Part shown: positions 16,646 through 26,356 of the stretch, in pieces
How the letters are laid out: the number at the start of each line of letters is the position of its first letter
How positions within the stretch are numbered: the first letter of the stretch is position 1
From: Luteibacter yeojuensis
GTDB lineage: Bacteria; Pseudomonadota; Gammaproteobacteria; Xanthomonadales; Rhodanobacteraceae
Direction: 5' to 3'
Assembly (NCBI RefSeq): GCF_000964085.1
Contig: NZ_JZRB01000015.1
Coordinates: 1 to 64,000, forward strand
DNA: 64,000 nt
Made by a program: the position numbers and the translations under genes
Notes under the pieces: model-generated
Told to the model about the DNA's origin: nothing
Databases searched by the model: none
What the model saw: the letters and a program-made list of their open reading frames with translations, nothing else

Positions 16646-19156
16646 TCAGGTGCCGCGTGGCTTGGCGCGGTGGGTGGCGGTGGCGGTCCATGGGTCGTCC
16701 GGCCACGGGTGCTTCGGGTAGCGCCCCTTCAGCTCCTTCTTCACTTCGGGGTAGGTGCGGTCCCAGAAGCCGGAAAGATCCTGCGTGACCTGGATGGGGC
16801 GCCCCGCGGGCGACAACAGGTGCAGCATCACCGCGATGCGGCCATCGCCCACGCGGGGCGTATCGGCCAGGCCGAACAACTCCTGCAGTTTGACGGCGAG
16901 CACGGGCGGTGCGCCGGGGTCATCGTCCCGGGCGCCGTACTCGAGGCGGCGCGCCATGCCGCTGGGCACCACCATCTCGTCGGGCGCGTGCGCATCCAGT
17001 GCCCGGCGCTGGTCGTAATCGAGCATCGCCGCGAGGGCGTCGGAGAGCTCGGCGGGCTGGATCGCTTCGAGCCGCCGTTTGCCGGAGAGAAACGGCCCCA
17101 GCCACGCCTCGAGTGTCCGCGCCAGCGCCATGTCGCCGACATCGGGCAGCTCGAGCTCAGGGCGCCATGCGCGCAGGGCGCCGATGCGTGCGCGCAAGCG
17201 ACGGGCGTTCTCCGTCCACGGCAGGCTGCCGACGCCGCGTGAACGGATGGCGGCGAGCATGGCGGGCATCGCGTCGTCGCCGCTGACCGGCACCGGCTTG
17301 CGCGACACCACGAGCGCGTCGAAGCGCCGCTCCTCGAATGCATCGGCGATGTGGCGCTCGTCATCCCAACGCAGCACGCGCGCGGTGGTGAAACGGTCGG
17401 CATGCGCCTGCTCGAGGATGCCAGGGTCGAGCGGCGCCGCGGCGTGGATGAGGCTGTCGCGCGCGTCGAGGCGCAGGTCGATGACGACGAGCCAGGGCTC
17501 ACCCACCAGCGCGCTGTTCTCGTGCAGGCGCGCGCCGCGGCCGTTCGCTAATTGATAGCGCGATGGCTGCGCATCGTCGCGCTTCGCCACGCGGTCGGGG
17601 AACGCGTGTGCCAGCAGGTCACCCACCGCGTGGGCATCGGGTACGCCGCTGGGTGCCGTCCGTGCACCCAGCCGACGCCGCCACCCCGCCGCGGCCTTGT
17701 CGATGGCCGCCAGCGCCCCGGCATCGGCGGACCCGATGCGCGCACCACGCGCACCGCCGTCGCGCCACAAGTGCAGTGCATGCACGCGCTGGCGGAAATC
17801 GTCGTTGCGCGACGCCTCCCCGCGCAGGGGCGAGCGCGCCTCGGCGAGCGCGAGCAAATCCGCGACCAGGGCGCGTTGGTCGGCATGCGCGCGCATGGCC
17901 GCGGCGCCGAGGCGTGGCGTGGCACCGAGCGTGAGCATCTCGCGGCCAAGCGCGGTGATGGCGGAAGCCTCGTCCAACGCGCCGAGGCGACGGAGCAGGT
18001 CGCGTGCCTGGCCCATCGCACCGGCGGGCGGCGCATCGAGCCAGGGGAGTGCTTCGCTGCCCCACCCCGCCAGCTCGAGCGCCAGCCCGGAGAGTTCCGC
18101 CTGCTCGATCTCGGCCGTGCGCGACGGCTCAAGGCGGCGGCCCTGCGGCCACAGCCGGTAAGCACGCCCCTCGGCCACGCGGCCGGCGCGACCGGCGCGC
18201 TGGTCGGCGGATGCCTGCGAGATAAACACGGTCTCCAGCCGCGAGAACCCGGAGGCCGGATCGAAGCGCGGCTCGCGTGCCTGGCCACTGTCGACGACGG
18301 CACGGATGCCCGGCAAGGTGACGCTGGATTCCGCGACGTTCGTGGCCAGCACGACGCGGCGCGCGCCCGGGTCGGCCGGCGCCAGCGCCAGCTGTTGATC
18401 GGCCAGGGATAACTCGCCGTGCAGGGCGACCACCTCGGTCGTGTCATCCATGCGCTCGAGCATGCCGCGCACGCGCTCGATCTCGCGGCGGCCAGGCAGG
18501 AACGCGAGCACGTCGCCCGCGTTTTCGCGCAAGGCCAACAGCACGGTGCGCGCCAGGTGCTGCTCCATGGTTTCCTGCGCGCGTGCGGGCGGGTACACCA
18601 CCTCGACCGGGAAGCTTCGCCCCGGACTGGCCAGCCGTGGTGCGTCGAGCCACTGCGCGATGCGTTCGCCATCCAGCGTGGCCGACATCACCAGCAGGCG
18701 CAGCTCGGGCCGCAAGCTGGCCTGCACGTCGAGCGCAAGGGCCGCGCCAAGGTCGCCCGCGAGGTGGCGCTCGTGGAATTCGTCGAACACGATGGCGCCC
18801 ACGCCCTCCAGCGAAGGGTCGTCCTGGATCATGCGGCCGAGGATGCCCTCCGTGACCACCTCGATGCGCGTGCGTGGCCCCACGCGTGATTCAAAGCGGA
18901 TGCGGTAACCCACCGTGGCGCCGACCTCTTCCCCCAGCTGGCGCGCCATGAAGCCGGCGGCGGCACGCGCCGCGATGCGACGCGGCTCCAGCATCAGTAT
19001 CCGCTGGCCGCCCAGCCAGGGGGCGTCGAGCAACGCCAGTGGCACCTGGGTGGTCTTGCCCGCGCCGGGTGGCGCCTCGAGGACAAGCCGCGGCCGCTCG
19101 GCGAGCGACGCGACGATATCCGGTAACAGCGGTGTAATGGGGAAGACGGGAGTCAT
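16646..19156 (-). CDS. hrpB: ATP-dependent RNA helicase HrpB
   Basis: An 836-residue DEAH-type helicase of the HrpB family. Walker A APPGAGKTTQVP (~30-40), DExH box FDEFHERH, SAT motif VMSATLDGE, and the later motifs ATNVAESSVTLPGI and QRAGRAGR are all present. The family's C-terminal domain ends in the typical FWDRTYPEVKKELKGRYPKHPWPDDPW. It converges with B2 (9 bases between stops) and is followed on the same strand by no gene of related function; gspD upstream ends 30 bases from its start. The exact RNA substrate of HrpB is not well known. Confidence 0.94.
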   Translation of the reverse strand: MTPVFPITPLLPDIVASLAERPRLVLEAPPGAGKTTQVPLALLDAPWLGGQRILMLEPRRIAARAAAGFMARQLGEEVGATVGYRIRFESRVGPRTRIEVVTEGILGRMIQDDPSLEGVGAIVFDEFHERHLAGDLGAALALDVQASLRPELRLLVMSATLDGERIAQWLDAPRLASPGRSFPVEVVYPPARAQETMEQHLARTVLLALRENAGDVLAFLPGRREIERVRGMLERMDDTTEVVALHGELSLADQQLALAPADPGARRVVLATNVAESSVTLPGIRAVVDSGQAREPRFDPASGFSRLETVFISQASADQRAGRAGRVAEGRAYRLWPQGRRLEPSRTAEIEQAELSGLALELAGWGSEALPWLDAPPAGAMGQARDLLRRLGALDEASAITALGREMLTLGATPRLGAAAMRAHADQRALVADLLALAEARSPLRGEASRNDDFRQRVHALHLWRDGGARGARIGSADAGALAAIDKAAAGWRRRLGARTAPSGVPDAHAVGDLLAHAFPDRVAKRDDAQPSRYQLANGRGARLHENSALVGEPWLVVIDLRLDARDSLIHAAAPLDPGILEQAHADRFTTARVLRWDDERHIADAFEERRFDALVVSRKPVPVSGDDAMPAMLAAIRSRGVGSLPWTENARRLRARIGALRAWRPELELPDVGDMALARTLEAWLGPFLSGKRRLEAIQPAELSDALAAMLDYDQRRALDAHAPDEMVVPSGMARRLEYGARDDDPGAPPVLAVKLQELFGLADTPRVGDGRIAVMLHLLSPAGRPIQVTQDLSGFWDRTYPEVKKELKGRYPKHPWPDDPWTATATHRAKPRGT

Positions 19157-19186
19157 GCCCTACGTATGGTACGCAAGCTCCCGTCA

Positions 19187-21349
19187 TCATGTCCCCTCCT
19201 CCCCAGGTACGGCGCCAGGCGCGGCGCGCTCCTTATCCGAGAACGGCGCGAGCGAACGAAAGCGCTGCCGGTAATCGTCGGCCACCCGCCGTGCATCCTC
19301 CGCGTTCGTGATCACTTTCGGGGTGATCAACACGATCGTCTCGGTGCGCTGGTTGTTGTCCCACTGGTTGCCGAACAGGCGCCCCAGCACGGGCACGCGC
19401 GATAACCAGGGCACGCCGCTGCGGCCGTGCGCCCCCATTTCCCGGATAAGGCCACCCAGCAGCACGGTCTGGCCACTCTGCACGGCCACCTCGGTATCAA
19501 GCGTGCGCTTCTCGATCGATGCATTGCCCGAGGCACCCGGCACATCGCCTACCTTGCTGACCTCCTGCTTCACATCGAGGTAGACCAGGCCGCCGGGGTT
19601 CACGCGCGGACGCACGCGCAGCACCACGCCGGTCTTCTTGTAGGTCACCTGGCCCACCTCGTTGCCGTTGCCCGCCTGCGCGTTTACATAGGTCTGCACC
19701 ACGGGGATTTCGTCGCCGACGCGGATCTCCGCCTTGCGGTTGTTCACCACGACAAGCGAGGGCGCCGACAGCGTGCGCGCATGGGTATCCTCTTCCATCG
19801 CACGCACCAGCGACTGGATATCCTTGTTGACGAAGGAATAGAAGAACGTATCGCTTCCGCCTGTTTTCGGCGGGTTTCGGCCCATGCCCCACGCCTGCTT
19901 GTTGCCCGGCTGCGTCGGCGTGCCACTGCCGCCGCTGCCTGCCAGCCCTTCGAGGTACCACTGCACGCCAAAGCGGAAGTTATCCTGCAAGGCCACCTCG
20001 AGGATGCGTGTCTCGATCTGCACCTGTAGCGGTATCGCATCAAGGCGGTCGATGGCGGCGCGGATGGCGGACCATTCCGACGGCCGCGCATGCACCATCA
20101 CCTGGTTGTTCGCCTCGACCGCGGCGATGCGGATGCCGTAGGCCGGGGCGGGTGGCTCGTAGAAGCCGGCGTCGCCCATGCCTGCATCGCCGGCCACCTG
20201 CGCCTCGTCGCGCGCATCGTCATCGCCATCACCGGTGAGCGTGCTGGCGCCAAGCCCAGGCCCCACCGCGCCACCACCCACCTGGCCGCCGCCCACGTAG
20301 CCGCCGTAGATCTGGCCGAGATGGCGGGCGACATCCCCGGCAGGCAGGTTGCGTATATCGTGGACGTAAAGCCGCGGTTCGTTGCCGCTACCGCGGTCCA
20401 TGCGCTCGATCCACTCGCCCACGCGGGCCAGCAAGGCGGGCTGCGTCGCGATGACGACGATGGCATTGCTGCGCTCCACCGGCAACAAGCGCACGGGGCC
20501 CGGTGCCGATGCCTTGCCGTCCGTACCAAAGACCGACTCCAGCCCCGGCAACAACTCTTTCGTGGTCGCGTTCGTGAGCGGGAACACGCCCACGGACATG
20601 CCCGCCACCCAGTCGACGTCGAAGGTCTCGATGCTGGCGGCGTAATTGTCCAGCTCGCCCGGGGTGCCCGCCATCACCAGCAGGTTGCGCGTGGGATCGA
20701 CGAGCAAGAGCGCATCGGCGGCCATGAACGGCCCCAACAGCTTTTCCATCTCCTTCGCCGCCACGAAGCGTAGCGGGAACAGGCGCGCGGCATGCCCGGC
20801 GCGCGGCGCGGCCGCGGCCAGCCGGGGCACGAGCTGGCCCGCCACCGCGTCGCGCCGCGGCACCACGTCGTAGCGGCCCTGCCGCTTGATCAGCGCATTA
20901 CCGGTCCACGCCAGCAGCGTTTCCAGGATGGGCAACGCATCCTCGCGCGCCACCGGCTTCGCCGTCGAGAACGACACCGTGCCACCCACGCCAGGCATCA
21001 CGCTGTAATTCGCGTCGAGGACGTCGGCCAGGATCGCGCGGACCACCGATTCGATGGGCTGGTCTTCGAAATTGAACGTGAGCGCGCCGGGGCCCTGCGC
21101 AGGGCTTCGCGGCGCGGCCGACGAGCCGGGGCGGATGAACTGGCCCGTTCCGGCGAGGATGGGGGATGGCGCGGCGGCGGGCACGGCGGCGGCCGCGTCG
21201 GGTGCCATGGGGAGGGGAGCCGGCACGGGACGGGCGAGATCGTCCAGCGCCTCGCGCTCCAGGTTGCCAGCCAAACGCGAAGGGGCCTGCGCGCAAGCGG
21301 TGGCCAGGATGGCCGCGAGCGCGGCCATGCCGAGGGGTGTGGTTTTCAT
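19187..21349 (-). CDS. gspD: Type II secretion secretin GspD (XpsD-like)
   Basis: A 720-residue outer-membrane secretin that forms the exit channel of the type II system. Residues 1-20 are a signal peptide with a lipobox-like LATAC, fitting the lipoprotein XpsD. A Pro/Ala-rich segment follows, then the N0 domain (LTFNFEDQPIESVVRAIL), N1-N3 domains, a glycine-rich loop (~350-390), and the secretin core with RTLSAPSLVVVNN and VPWLSRVPVLGRLFGNQ. It is the last gene of the E-to-D operon, 42 bases after gspN, as in Xanthomonas, and unlike most systems where D is near C at the front. Confidence 0.93.
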   Translation of the reverse strand: MKTTPLGMAALAAILATACAQAPSRLAGNLEREALDDLARPVPAPLPMAPDAAAAVPAAAPSPILAGTGQFIRPGSSAAPRSPAQGPGALTFNFEDQPIESVVRAILADVLDANYSVMPGVGGTVSFSTAKPVAREDALPILETLLAWTGNALIKRQGRYDVVPRRDAVAGQLVPRLAAAAPRAGHAARLFPLRFVAAKEMEKLLGPFMAADALLLVDPTRNLLVMAGTPGELDNYAASIETFDVDWVAGMSVGVFPLTNATTKELLPGLESVFGTDGKASAPGPVRLLPVERSNAIVVIATQPALLARVGEWIERMDRGSGNEPRLYVHDIRNLPAGDVARHLGQIYGGYVGGGQVGGGAVGPGLGASTLTGDGDDDARDEAQVAGDAGMGDAGFYEPPAPAYGIRIAAVEANNQVMVHARPSEWSAIRAAIDRLDAIPLQVQIETRILEVALQDNFRFGVQWYLEGLAGSGGSGTPTQPGNKQAWGMGRNPPKTGGSDTFFYSFVNKDIQSLVRAMEEDTHARTLSAPSLVVVNNRKAEIRVGDEIPVVQTYVNAQAGNGNEVGQVTYKKTGVVLRVRPRVNPGGLVYLDVKQEVSKVGDVPGASGNASIEKRTLDTEVAVQSGQTVLLGGLIREMGAHGRSGVPWLSRVPVLGRLFGNQWDNNQRTETIVLITPKVITNAEDARRVADDYRQRFRSLAPFSDKERAAPGAVPGEEGT

Positions 21350-21391
21350 CTACGATGCCTCTATCCGTGAGGGTGCGCCCTTGGCGCGGGG

Positions 21392-22165
21392 TTAGCGGGT
21401 GTCCTGTTGCCTCTGTTGCTGCTGTTGCTCCATGCGGCGCCGCTGCACGGCCTGCTTCAGTGCCTCGATGCGGGCGCGCTGCAAGTCGGCGTCATCCTGC
21501 CGTGGCGGCGCGTTGCGCGCACTGCCCGACGCGGGCGGGTGCGGTAGCGCGGGGCCCGTCATGCCACTGCCCTGCTGCTGGATGACGCGGACACCATCGT
21601 CCGCCGATGCCTGCGCGGGGCGAGGTGGCTGGCCGGGCGGCGGCTGCGTACCGGGCGCCCCCGGCTTCTGGTTCGCGAGGGGGTCGGGCGCGGCCACTTT
21701 CAGCGTGAGTTCGCGGCGCTGGCCGCCGTTGTCGAACACGGCGCTGCGCGGCGAGAGCTCCGCGAGGGTCCAGTGGCCATCCTGTAGCGCGGCACCCTGC
21801 TTCACGCGCACGGTGGTGTCCTTGCTGCGATCGCGCAGCAGCGCCATGCGCAGGCCATCCGTGACGATGATGCCGGTGAGCTCGAGGTCGCCGATGTTGC
21901 TTGAATCATCATCGCCGCCCGCGTTCGCCACGGGCTTGCGGTCGGCCATGAACAACGGGCGTTGCCATGTCTCGGCGAACGAGGCCAGCGGCGTCGGCGT
22001 CGGCATGGCCGCCGCGCGCATGGGCGGCAGCGGCTCCGGTGCGGCGGGCTCGTCCCAATGCACGCCGCGGCCGACGCCCATGGCGAACGCCGCGGTGGTG
22101 CAGGCGAGCGCGATGGCGATACCGGCGAGGATGGGAGTCAGGCGGCGCTGGCCGGCGGCGTTCAC
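21392..22165 (-). CDS. gspN: Type II secretion protein N (XpsN, GspC-like)
   Basis: A 257-residue inner-membrane protein with one N-terminal helix (~10-30) and a periplasmic part. Residues ~60-165 resemble the homology region of GspC (WQRPLFMADRKPV ... LTGIIVTDGLRMALLRD, then VKQGAALQDGHWTLAELSPRSAVF), which links inner-membrane components to the secretin. The C-terminal ~90 residues are rich in Pro and Gln and end in a Gln-run. The start is GTG at 22165, overlapping the gspM stop. No separate gspC is seen, so this protein probably does that job, as proposed for XpsN. Confidence 0.85.
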   Translation of the reverse strand: MNAAGQRRLTPILAGIAIALACTTAAFAMGVGRGVHWDEPAAPEPLPPMRAAAMPTPTPLASFAETWQRPLFMADRKPVANAGGDDDSSNIGDLELTGIIVTDGLRMALLRDRSKDTTVRVKQGAALQDGHWTLAELSPRSAVFDNGGQRRELTLKVAAPDPLANQKPGAPGTQPPPGQPPRPAQASADDGVRVIQQQGSGMTGPALPHPPASGSARNAPPRQDDADLQRARIEALKQAVQRRRMEQQQQQRQQDTR

Positions 22166-22776
22166 GAAGCCGCCTTTGCCGAGCGCGCGGCATGGATGTA
22201 GCCCGACACGGTGAACTGCACTTCGAGCGGCGCATTACCGCCGTTACGTGCGGCCACCGGGTTGCGGTAGATGCTGAAATCCTCGACGAAGAGGTAGGGC
22301 GCCTCGTCCTCGATATCGTGGAGCACGGCGGCCATGGGTTGCATCTGGCACCGCAGGCTGATGTTCACCGTCACCTTGCGGTACGGATCGCCGGCTTTCT
22401 CCTGTGCTGGGACGGGCATCTTCTGCACCACGTCGCAGGCGCCATCCTCCTTGTGCGCGGCGGCCACGTCGACGATGCGCTGCATGAGGCCCGCGGCGGC
22501 GGCATTGGTGTCATCGCCGGCGAGGAACGCGTCGCTGCGTGTCTGGCCCTGCTCCACCGAGGTCAGGCGCTTCTCAAGCTGCGGCCGCTCGGCGATGGCC
22601 GCGGCGTAGCGGCGTTGCGTATCGCGCAGGTCGTCCATCTCGTCGCCCATGGCCAGCTGCGGCGCGACGAACCACCAGTGGATGAAAAGGAAATAGCCCA
22701 CGACAAGCACGACGAGGAGCAGGAGCAGCGCGGCGATGCGTGATTCGCCAGGCTTCATCTTCGTGACGGTGATCAT
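22162..22776 (-). CDS. gspM: Type II secretion protein GspM
   Basis: A 204-residue inner-membrane protein: short cytoplasmic start, one helix at ~14-36 (ALLLLLVVLVVGYFLF), then a coiled-coil-like stretch and a small periplasmic ferredoxin-like domain. GspM binds GspL and helps position the assembly ATPase. Both ends overlap neighbouring genes by 4 bases (gspL stop / gspN start). Confidence 0.85.
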   Translation of the reverse strand: MITVTKMKPGESRIAALLLLLVVLVVGYFLFIHWWFVAPQLAMGDEMDDLRDTQRRYAAAIAERPQLEKRLTSVEQGQTRSDAFLAGDDTNAAAAGLMQRIVDVAAAHKEDGACDVVQKMPVPAQEKAGDPYRKVTVNISLRCQMQPMAAVLHDIEDEAPYLFVEDFSIYRNPVAARNGGNAPLEVQFTVSGYIHAARSAKAAS

Positions 22777-23957
22777 GGCGCGGCCCCCTTCGCGGATGCC
22801 GCGCGTGCCGGTGCCGTCGCGGGCCGGGCCGCGGCGACGGGCTTTGGCGTGATGGCCTTGGCCTGCATGTAGAAGCGCTCCTTGCCTGAGGTGGGGTCGG
22901 CCTGGATGGTGCCCTGGAAGCTCGGCTCGGCGATGGTCTTAGCGCCCTTCAATGCATCGATAAGGCGCGCCGCCTGCGGGCTCTGGCCCTGGAAACCGAT
23001 CTGGCCGGAGGCATTGAGCGTGAAACGCTCGAGCCAGGTGTCGTCGGGCAGGCGCGCCGTGAGCTCTTGCATGACGGGCAGGATGGCCGGTGATTCCGCC
23101 TTGCGCTTTGCGAGGAAGCCCGACGCACCAGCGCTTTCGGTGAGGCGCTGCCGAAGCGCCGAGACACGCTTCGCATCGCCCTGCATGGCGTCGACCTCGC
23201 TGCGCATGGCGTCGAGCGCGGCGGCACGGTTATGCAGCCAGGTGGCCATGGCGGCGATGAGCAGCACCAGGATGCAGATGGCCAGGCCGAGGTTGAGCCG
23301 GCGCTGGCGATCGATGCGGCGCGGCGCGCGCTGCGGCGGCAGCAGGTCGACGCCCGCCAGTGCGTTGCCCTGCGCCACGTCGACGCGATCGGGCGTGATA
23401 CCCAGGCCGGCGAGTTCATCGAGCAGCGGATCAAGCATGGCGCGCGGCGTGGCGGCCAGCTCGGCGGCGAAGCGGCCTTCGCCCACCGGCTCGCCGAGAT
23501 CGCGGACACCGAAGTGCACATCGTCGGCGCGGAACGGCGTCTGCCTGTCGAGATCGAAACCCACCACCTGGCGGAGGTTGTCGCGCGCCGCGACGGGGAG
23601 CACGAGGCGGCGCCGAAGTACATTCGCCGTGGGCAGCACAAGCGCGACGCGGCGGTCGGCGGGGTCGGCTTCGGCCAGCACCCGCGCGAACTGCCCGCTG
23701 CGATGGTCGATGGCATCGGCGTCGGAGGCCGTGGCCAGCGCGAGGGTTTCGCCGGCACGGCGCAGCACCCACGCGCCATCGCGGCGCTCGATGATGTACC
23801 AGCGCTGGCCGCCGGCGAACGCATGCCGCCAGCGCGGCGGCACGAAACCGGCGAGCTCGCCACCCCACCAGCGCAGGAAACCCGGTAGCGCGCTGCCGCG
23901 CCACGCGCGGCGCAGCTTGTCGAGCTGGAGCTGGGAGGCGTCCTGCAGGGCCGTCAT
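22773..23957 (-). CDS. gspL: Type II secretion protein GspL (PilN-like C-terminus)
   Basis: A 394-residue inner-membrane protein. Residues ~1-210 are a cytoplasmic actin-like domain that would bind GspE, residues 221-241 are the single membrane helix (LNLGLAICILVLLIAAMATWL), and the rest is periplasmic with a PilN-like pattern (LTARLPDDTWLERFTLNASGQ, RLIDALKG). The C-terminal 25 residues are low-complexity Ala/Pro. The start MTALQDASQ at 23957 overlaps the gspK stop; the longer frame to 23978 is less likely. Confidence 0.85.
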   Translation of the reverse strand: MTALQDASQLQLDKLRRAWRGSALPGFLRWWGGELAGFVPPRWRHAFAGGQRWYIIERRDGAWVLRRAGETLALATASDADAIDHRSGQFARVLAEADPADRRVALVLPTANVLRRRLVLPVAARDNLRQVVGFDLDRQTPFRADDVHFGVRDLGEPVGEGRFAAELAATPRAMLDPLLDELAGLGITPDRVDVAQGNALAGVDLLPPQRAPRRIDRQRRLNLGLAICILVLLIAAMATWLHNRAAALDAMRSEVDAMQGDAKRVSALRQRLTESAGASGFLAKRKAESPAILPVMQELTARLPDDTWLERFTLNASGQIGFQGQSPQAARLIDALKGAKTIAEPSFQGTIQADPTSGKERFYMQAKAITPKPVAAARPATAPARAASAKGAAP

Positions 23958-24808
23958 TCGGTATCTCCTTCGCGCCAACGCAGGATCGCGTAGGGCTGAT
24001 TGCCGGATCTTATCCCACGGAGCCGGATCGTTGATGTAAGGGAACTTCTCGTTCCGTCGTCAAGGATCGCCTCGGCGTGGATCGTGTGGGTGACACCGTT
24101 GCTGCCCGCCGCCAGGCCGCCGCCTTGTGCGCGCGCCGCCAGGATGGCATCCGCGCCGCCCGCGCCCAGGCCCGGGATGGCGGCGAGCGCGAGCGGCTGC
24201 GCATGTTCGGTATTGGGGCGTTCGCGGCCTGACCAGATGGTGAGCGCCGGCGCCACGGCGGCCCACAGTGTTTCGTTCATGCCGAGCACCATGCGGGCCT
24301 CTTCCACCGTCGCGAAAGGCCCGTTGCGCGGGCCGTAGTCGAGGCCGGCCGCTTCGTACTGCGGCCGCTTGGCGCCGTTGGGCAGCGCCTCGTCGCCGGG
24401 CCGGCGCCAGTCCTGCACGGCCGCGGACAACTTGCCGGCCTGGTCATCATTGGCGCCCGCGGCCTTGAACAGGCCGGCCAGCACATCGGCGGATGCCGCG
24501 TTGAGATCGACTTTGCCATCCTCATCGACGATGGTGATGTTGATCTTCGCGTCGTCGAAGGTGAACTGGTACGTGCGGCCATCCGCGATCCAGCGTTGCT
24601 GTGGGTCGGGCGTTTGCAAGCCATCGATGGCGCGCATGATGCCCGCCTCCGCCGCGTAGTGCGCGCGTGTCTGCGCGAACTGGTAACGCGCCTGCAGGCC
24701 TTCGGTGCGTGCCAGCGCGGCGAAGCCACCCAGCATGATGGCCAGCAGCGTGCAGCCCCACAGGACGATGAGCAGGGCGACGCCGCGTTGCACGGCCGGG
24801 CGTTTCAT
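23954..24808 (-). CDS. gspK: Minor pseudopilin GspK
   Basis: A 284-residue minor pseudopilin, thought to cap the pseudopilus tip with I and J. The N-terminus is MKRPAVQRG followed by VALLIVLWGCTLLAIMLGGFA; processing after the glycine would leave a hydrophobic helix lacking Glu at position 5, which is normal for GspK. The larger alpha domain includes DLNAASADVLAGLFKAAG, a helix-hairpin-helix-like pattern. The ATG at 24808 overlaps the gspJ stop; the frame open to 24967 only overlaps gspJ. Confidence 0.88.
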   Translation of the reverse strand: MKRPAVQRGVALLIVLWGCTLLAIMLGGFAALARTEGLQARYQFAQTRAHYAAEAGIMRAIDGLQTPDPQQRWIADGRTYQFTFDDAKINITIVDEDGKVDLNAASADVLAGLFKAAGANDDQAGKLSAAVQDWRRPGDEALPNGAKRPQYEAAGLDYGPRNGPFATVEEARMVLGMNETLWAAVAPALTIWSGRERPNTEHAQPLALAAIPGLGAGGADAILAARAQGGGLAAGSNGVTHTIHAEAILDDGTRSSLTSTIRLRGIRSGNQPYAILRWREGDTE

Positions 24809-25470
24809 CGCAGCCCCTGGGCGCGGTTGCCGCGCAACATGTTGAAGCCGTTGCGGGATGCGGAGGGGTCGATGCGCAAGGGCGCCACCAGCGTGGGGAA
24901 TACCGTGCCGCCGTCGACATCCAGCGCGATGCGCACCAGCGATGGCGTGCGCCGCGCATCGGGCCACGTGCCCTGCCAGTCGGTGGGCTTGTTCTGGTCG
25001 TCGGTGCCGCGATAGCTGAAAGCGCCCTTGCGGATGCCGCGCAGCAGCACCTGTGGTTCGCCGATCAGCTTGGGCTCCGTGCCGTCGGGTGGCAGCAGGA
25101 ACAGGCTGACCTCGAGTCGGTAGGCGTCGCGGCCATCCTCCACCAGCGCCACGGTCTGCAGCTGCGGGCCAAGCCGCGACAGATAGCCCGGCATGGGCGC
25201 GACGAAACTCAGCTTGTTCGCGGCACCGGTGAACACGATCGGATCGCCATCATCGGTTTCGCCGAACGGCATGACCAGCGCCTGCGCAAGCTCGCTGCGC
25301 AAATAGGCCTGCGCCGAACGGATCTCATCCATGCGCTCGATGGCGCGGTCACCACTGCGCACGATGCGGCCCGCGGTGCTGATGCCCGAATACACGCCGA
25401 GCAACACGATGGAGAGCAGCGCCAGCGCCGCGAGCACTTCCATCAGGCTGAACCCGTGCGCGCGCCTCAC
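24805..25470 (-). CDS. gspJ: Minor pseudopilin GspJ
   Basis: A 221-residue minor pseudopilin. The prepilin peptidase site is HG-FSLMEVLAALALLSIVLL, with Glu at +5 of the mature protein. The downstream part (SAQAYLRSELAQALVMPFGE, FSYRG) fits GspJ. The ATG overlaps the gspI stop by 4 bases, and its own stop overlaps the gspK start. It forms the tip complex with GspI and GspK. Confidence 0.9.
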   Translation of the reverse strand: MRRAHGFSLMEVLAALALLSIVLLGVYSGISTAGRIVRSGDRAIERMDEIRSAQAYLRSELAQALVMPFGETDDGDPIVFTGAANKLSFVAPMPGYLSRLGPQLQTVALVEDGRDAYRLEVSLFLLPPDGTEPKLIGEPQVLLRGIRKGAFSYRGTDDQNKPTDWQGTWPDARRTPSLVRIALDVDGGTVFPTLVAPLRIDPSASRNGFNMLRGNRAQGLR

Positions 25471-25892
25471 TGGGGGCCATCCTGCGAGCCCATGAGGCGC
25501 AGCGTGGAAAAGTGCGCGCGGCGCTCGTGGCCGTCATCGCCCCACAGCACGTCGAGGTCCAGGCGGTACATGCGGCTGGCGGGCGCACCATCCTGCGGCA
25601 CGTTGCCGGTGGCGAAGGGCGCCACGGTCATGCGCCAGCGGTAGGTGTCGTCGAAGCGACCTTCGCTGCTGCCTTCCTGGATCGGGTCCATGATGAACGC
25701 GCCATCGAGCAAGCTGCGCGCACGCAACGCGGCCTGCGTGCGTTCGTTGGCGCGCGCGGTGAGGCTCATGGCGCTGCCCGCCACCTGCATCAACGCGGCG
25801 AACGCGATGGCCAGCACGGCGATGGCGGCGATGACCTCGAGCAGGCTGAAACCACCCGCGCGCCGCCGGTGCAGGGGGCCGGTGCGCCTCAT
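25467..25892 (-). CDS. gspI: Minor pseudopilin GspI
   Basis: A 141-residue minor pseudopilin with processing site GG-FSLLEVIAAIAVLAIAF after a basic leader MRRTGPLHRRRA. The start at 25892 overlaps the gspH stop (ATGA) and removes a 18-residue upstream extension that runs into gspH. The length is close to usual GspI. It would start the tip complex with GspJ and GspK. Confidence 0.88.
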   Translation of the reverse strand: MRRTGPLHRRRAGGFSLLEVIAAIAVLAIAFAALMQVAGSAMSLTARANERTQAALRARSLLDGAFIMDPIQEGSSEGRFDDTYRWRMTVAPFATGNVPQDGAPASRMYRLDLDVLWGDDGHERRAHFSTLRLMGSQDGPQ

Positions 25893-26335
25893 CGCGGCGC
25901 CACCACGCTGACGCCGCCGGTGAGCCAGCCCACGTTGACGTGCCACTCGCGCTGGCCACGCTTCAGCGTGATGCGGCCGCCGGTGGAACTGCCATCGGGG
26001 AAGAAGCGGATGCGGCCCGTGGTGGCGTTGGCCTGGTCTTCGCGCGCGCTGGTGATCGCCACGCGCATGTCGCGCGGCAGGTGCACGCTGCCCTTGCCGG
26101 GCGGGCGATAGGTGGCGCTGGCGGTATCCACCTCGAGCGCCTGGCTTTCGCCTTTGACGATGGCTTGCGTGCGCGTATAGCGCAGGGCGGCGGCCAGCTC
26201 ACCGCTGGCCGCGTTGACGCGCGCACTGGCCAGGCCCTGCGTGACGGGGATGGATACCGCCGCCGCCGCGAGGCCGATCAGCAGGATCACGGCCAGCATC
26301 TCGAACAGCGTGAAGCCGCGATCGCGCATGGCCAT
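25889..26335 (-). CDS. gspH: Minor pseudopilin GspH
   Basis: A 148-residue minor pseudopilin with leader MAMRDRG and mature start FTLFEMLAVILLIGLAAAAVS. The C-terminal part (IRFFPDGSSTGGRITL) is the typical GspH/FimT ending. Either the ATG at 26335 or the one two codons later (26329) may be used; the AGGG in front is better spaced for the second. It lies 21 bases after gspG. Confidence 0.88.
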   Translation of the reverse strand: MAMRDRGFTLFEMLAVILLIGLAAAAVSIPVTQGLASARVNAASGELAAALRYTRTQAIVKGESQALEVDTASATYRPPGKGSVHLPRDMRVAITSAREDQANATTGRIRFFPDGSSTGGRITLKRGQREWHVNVGWLTGGVSVVAPR

Positions 26336-26356
26336 GGCCCTGCCGGACGGCGCGCC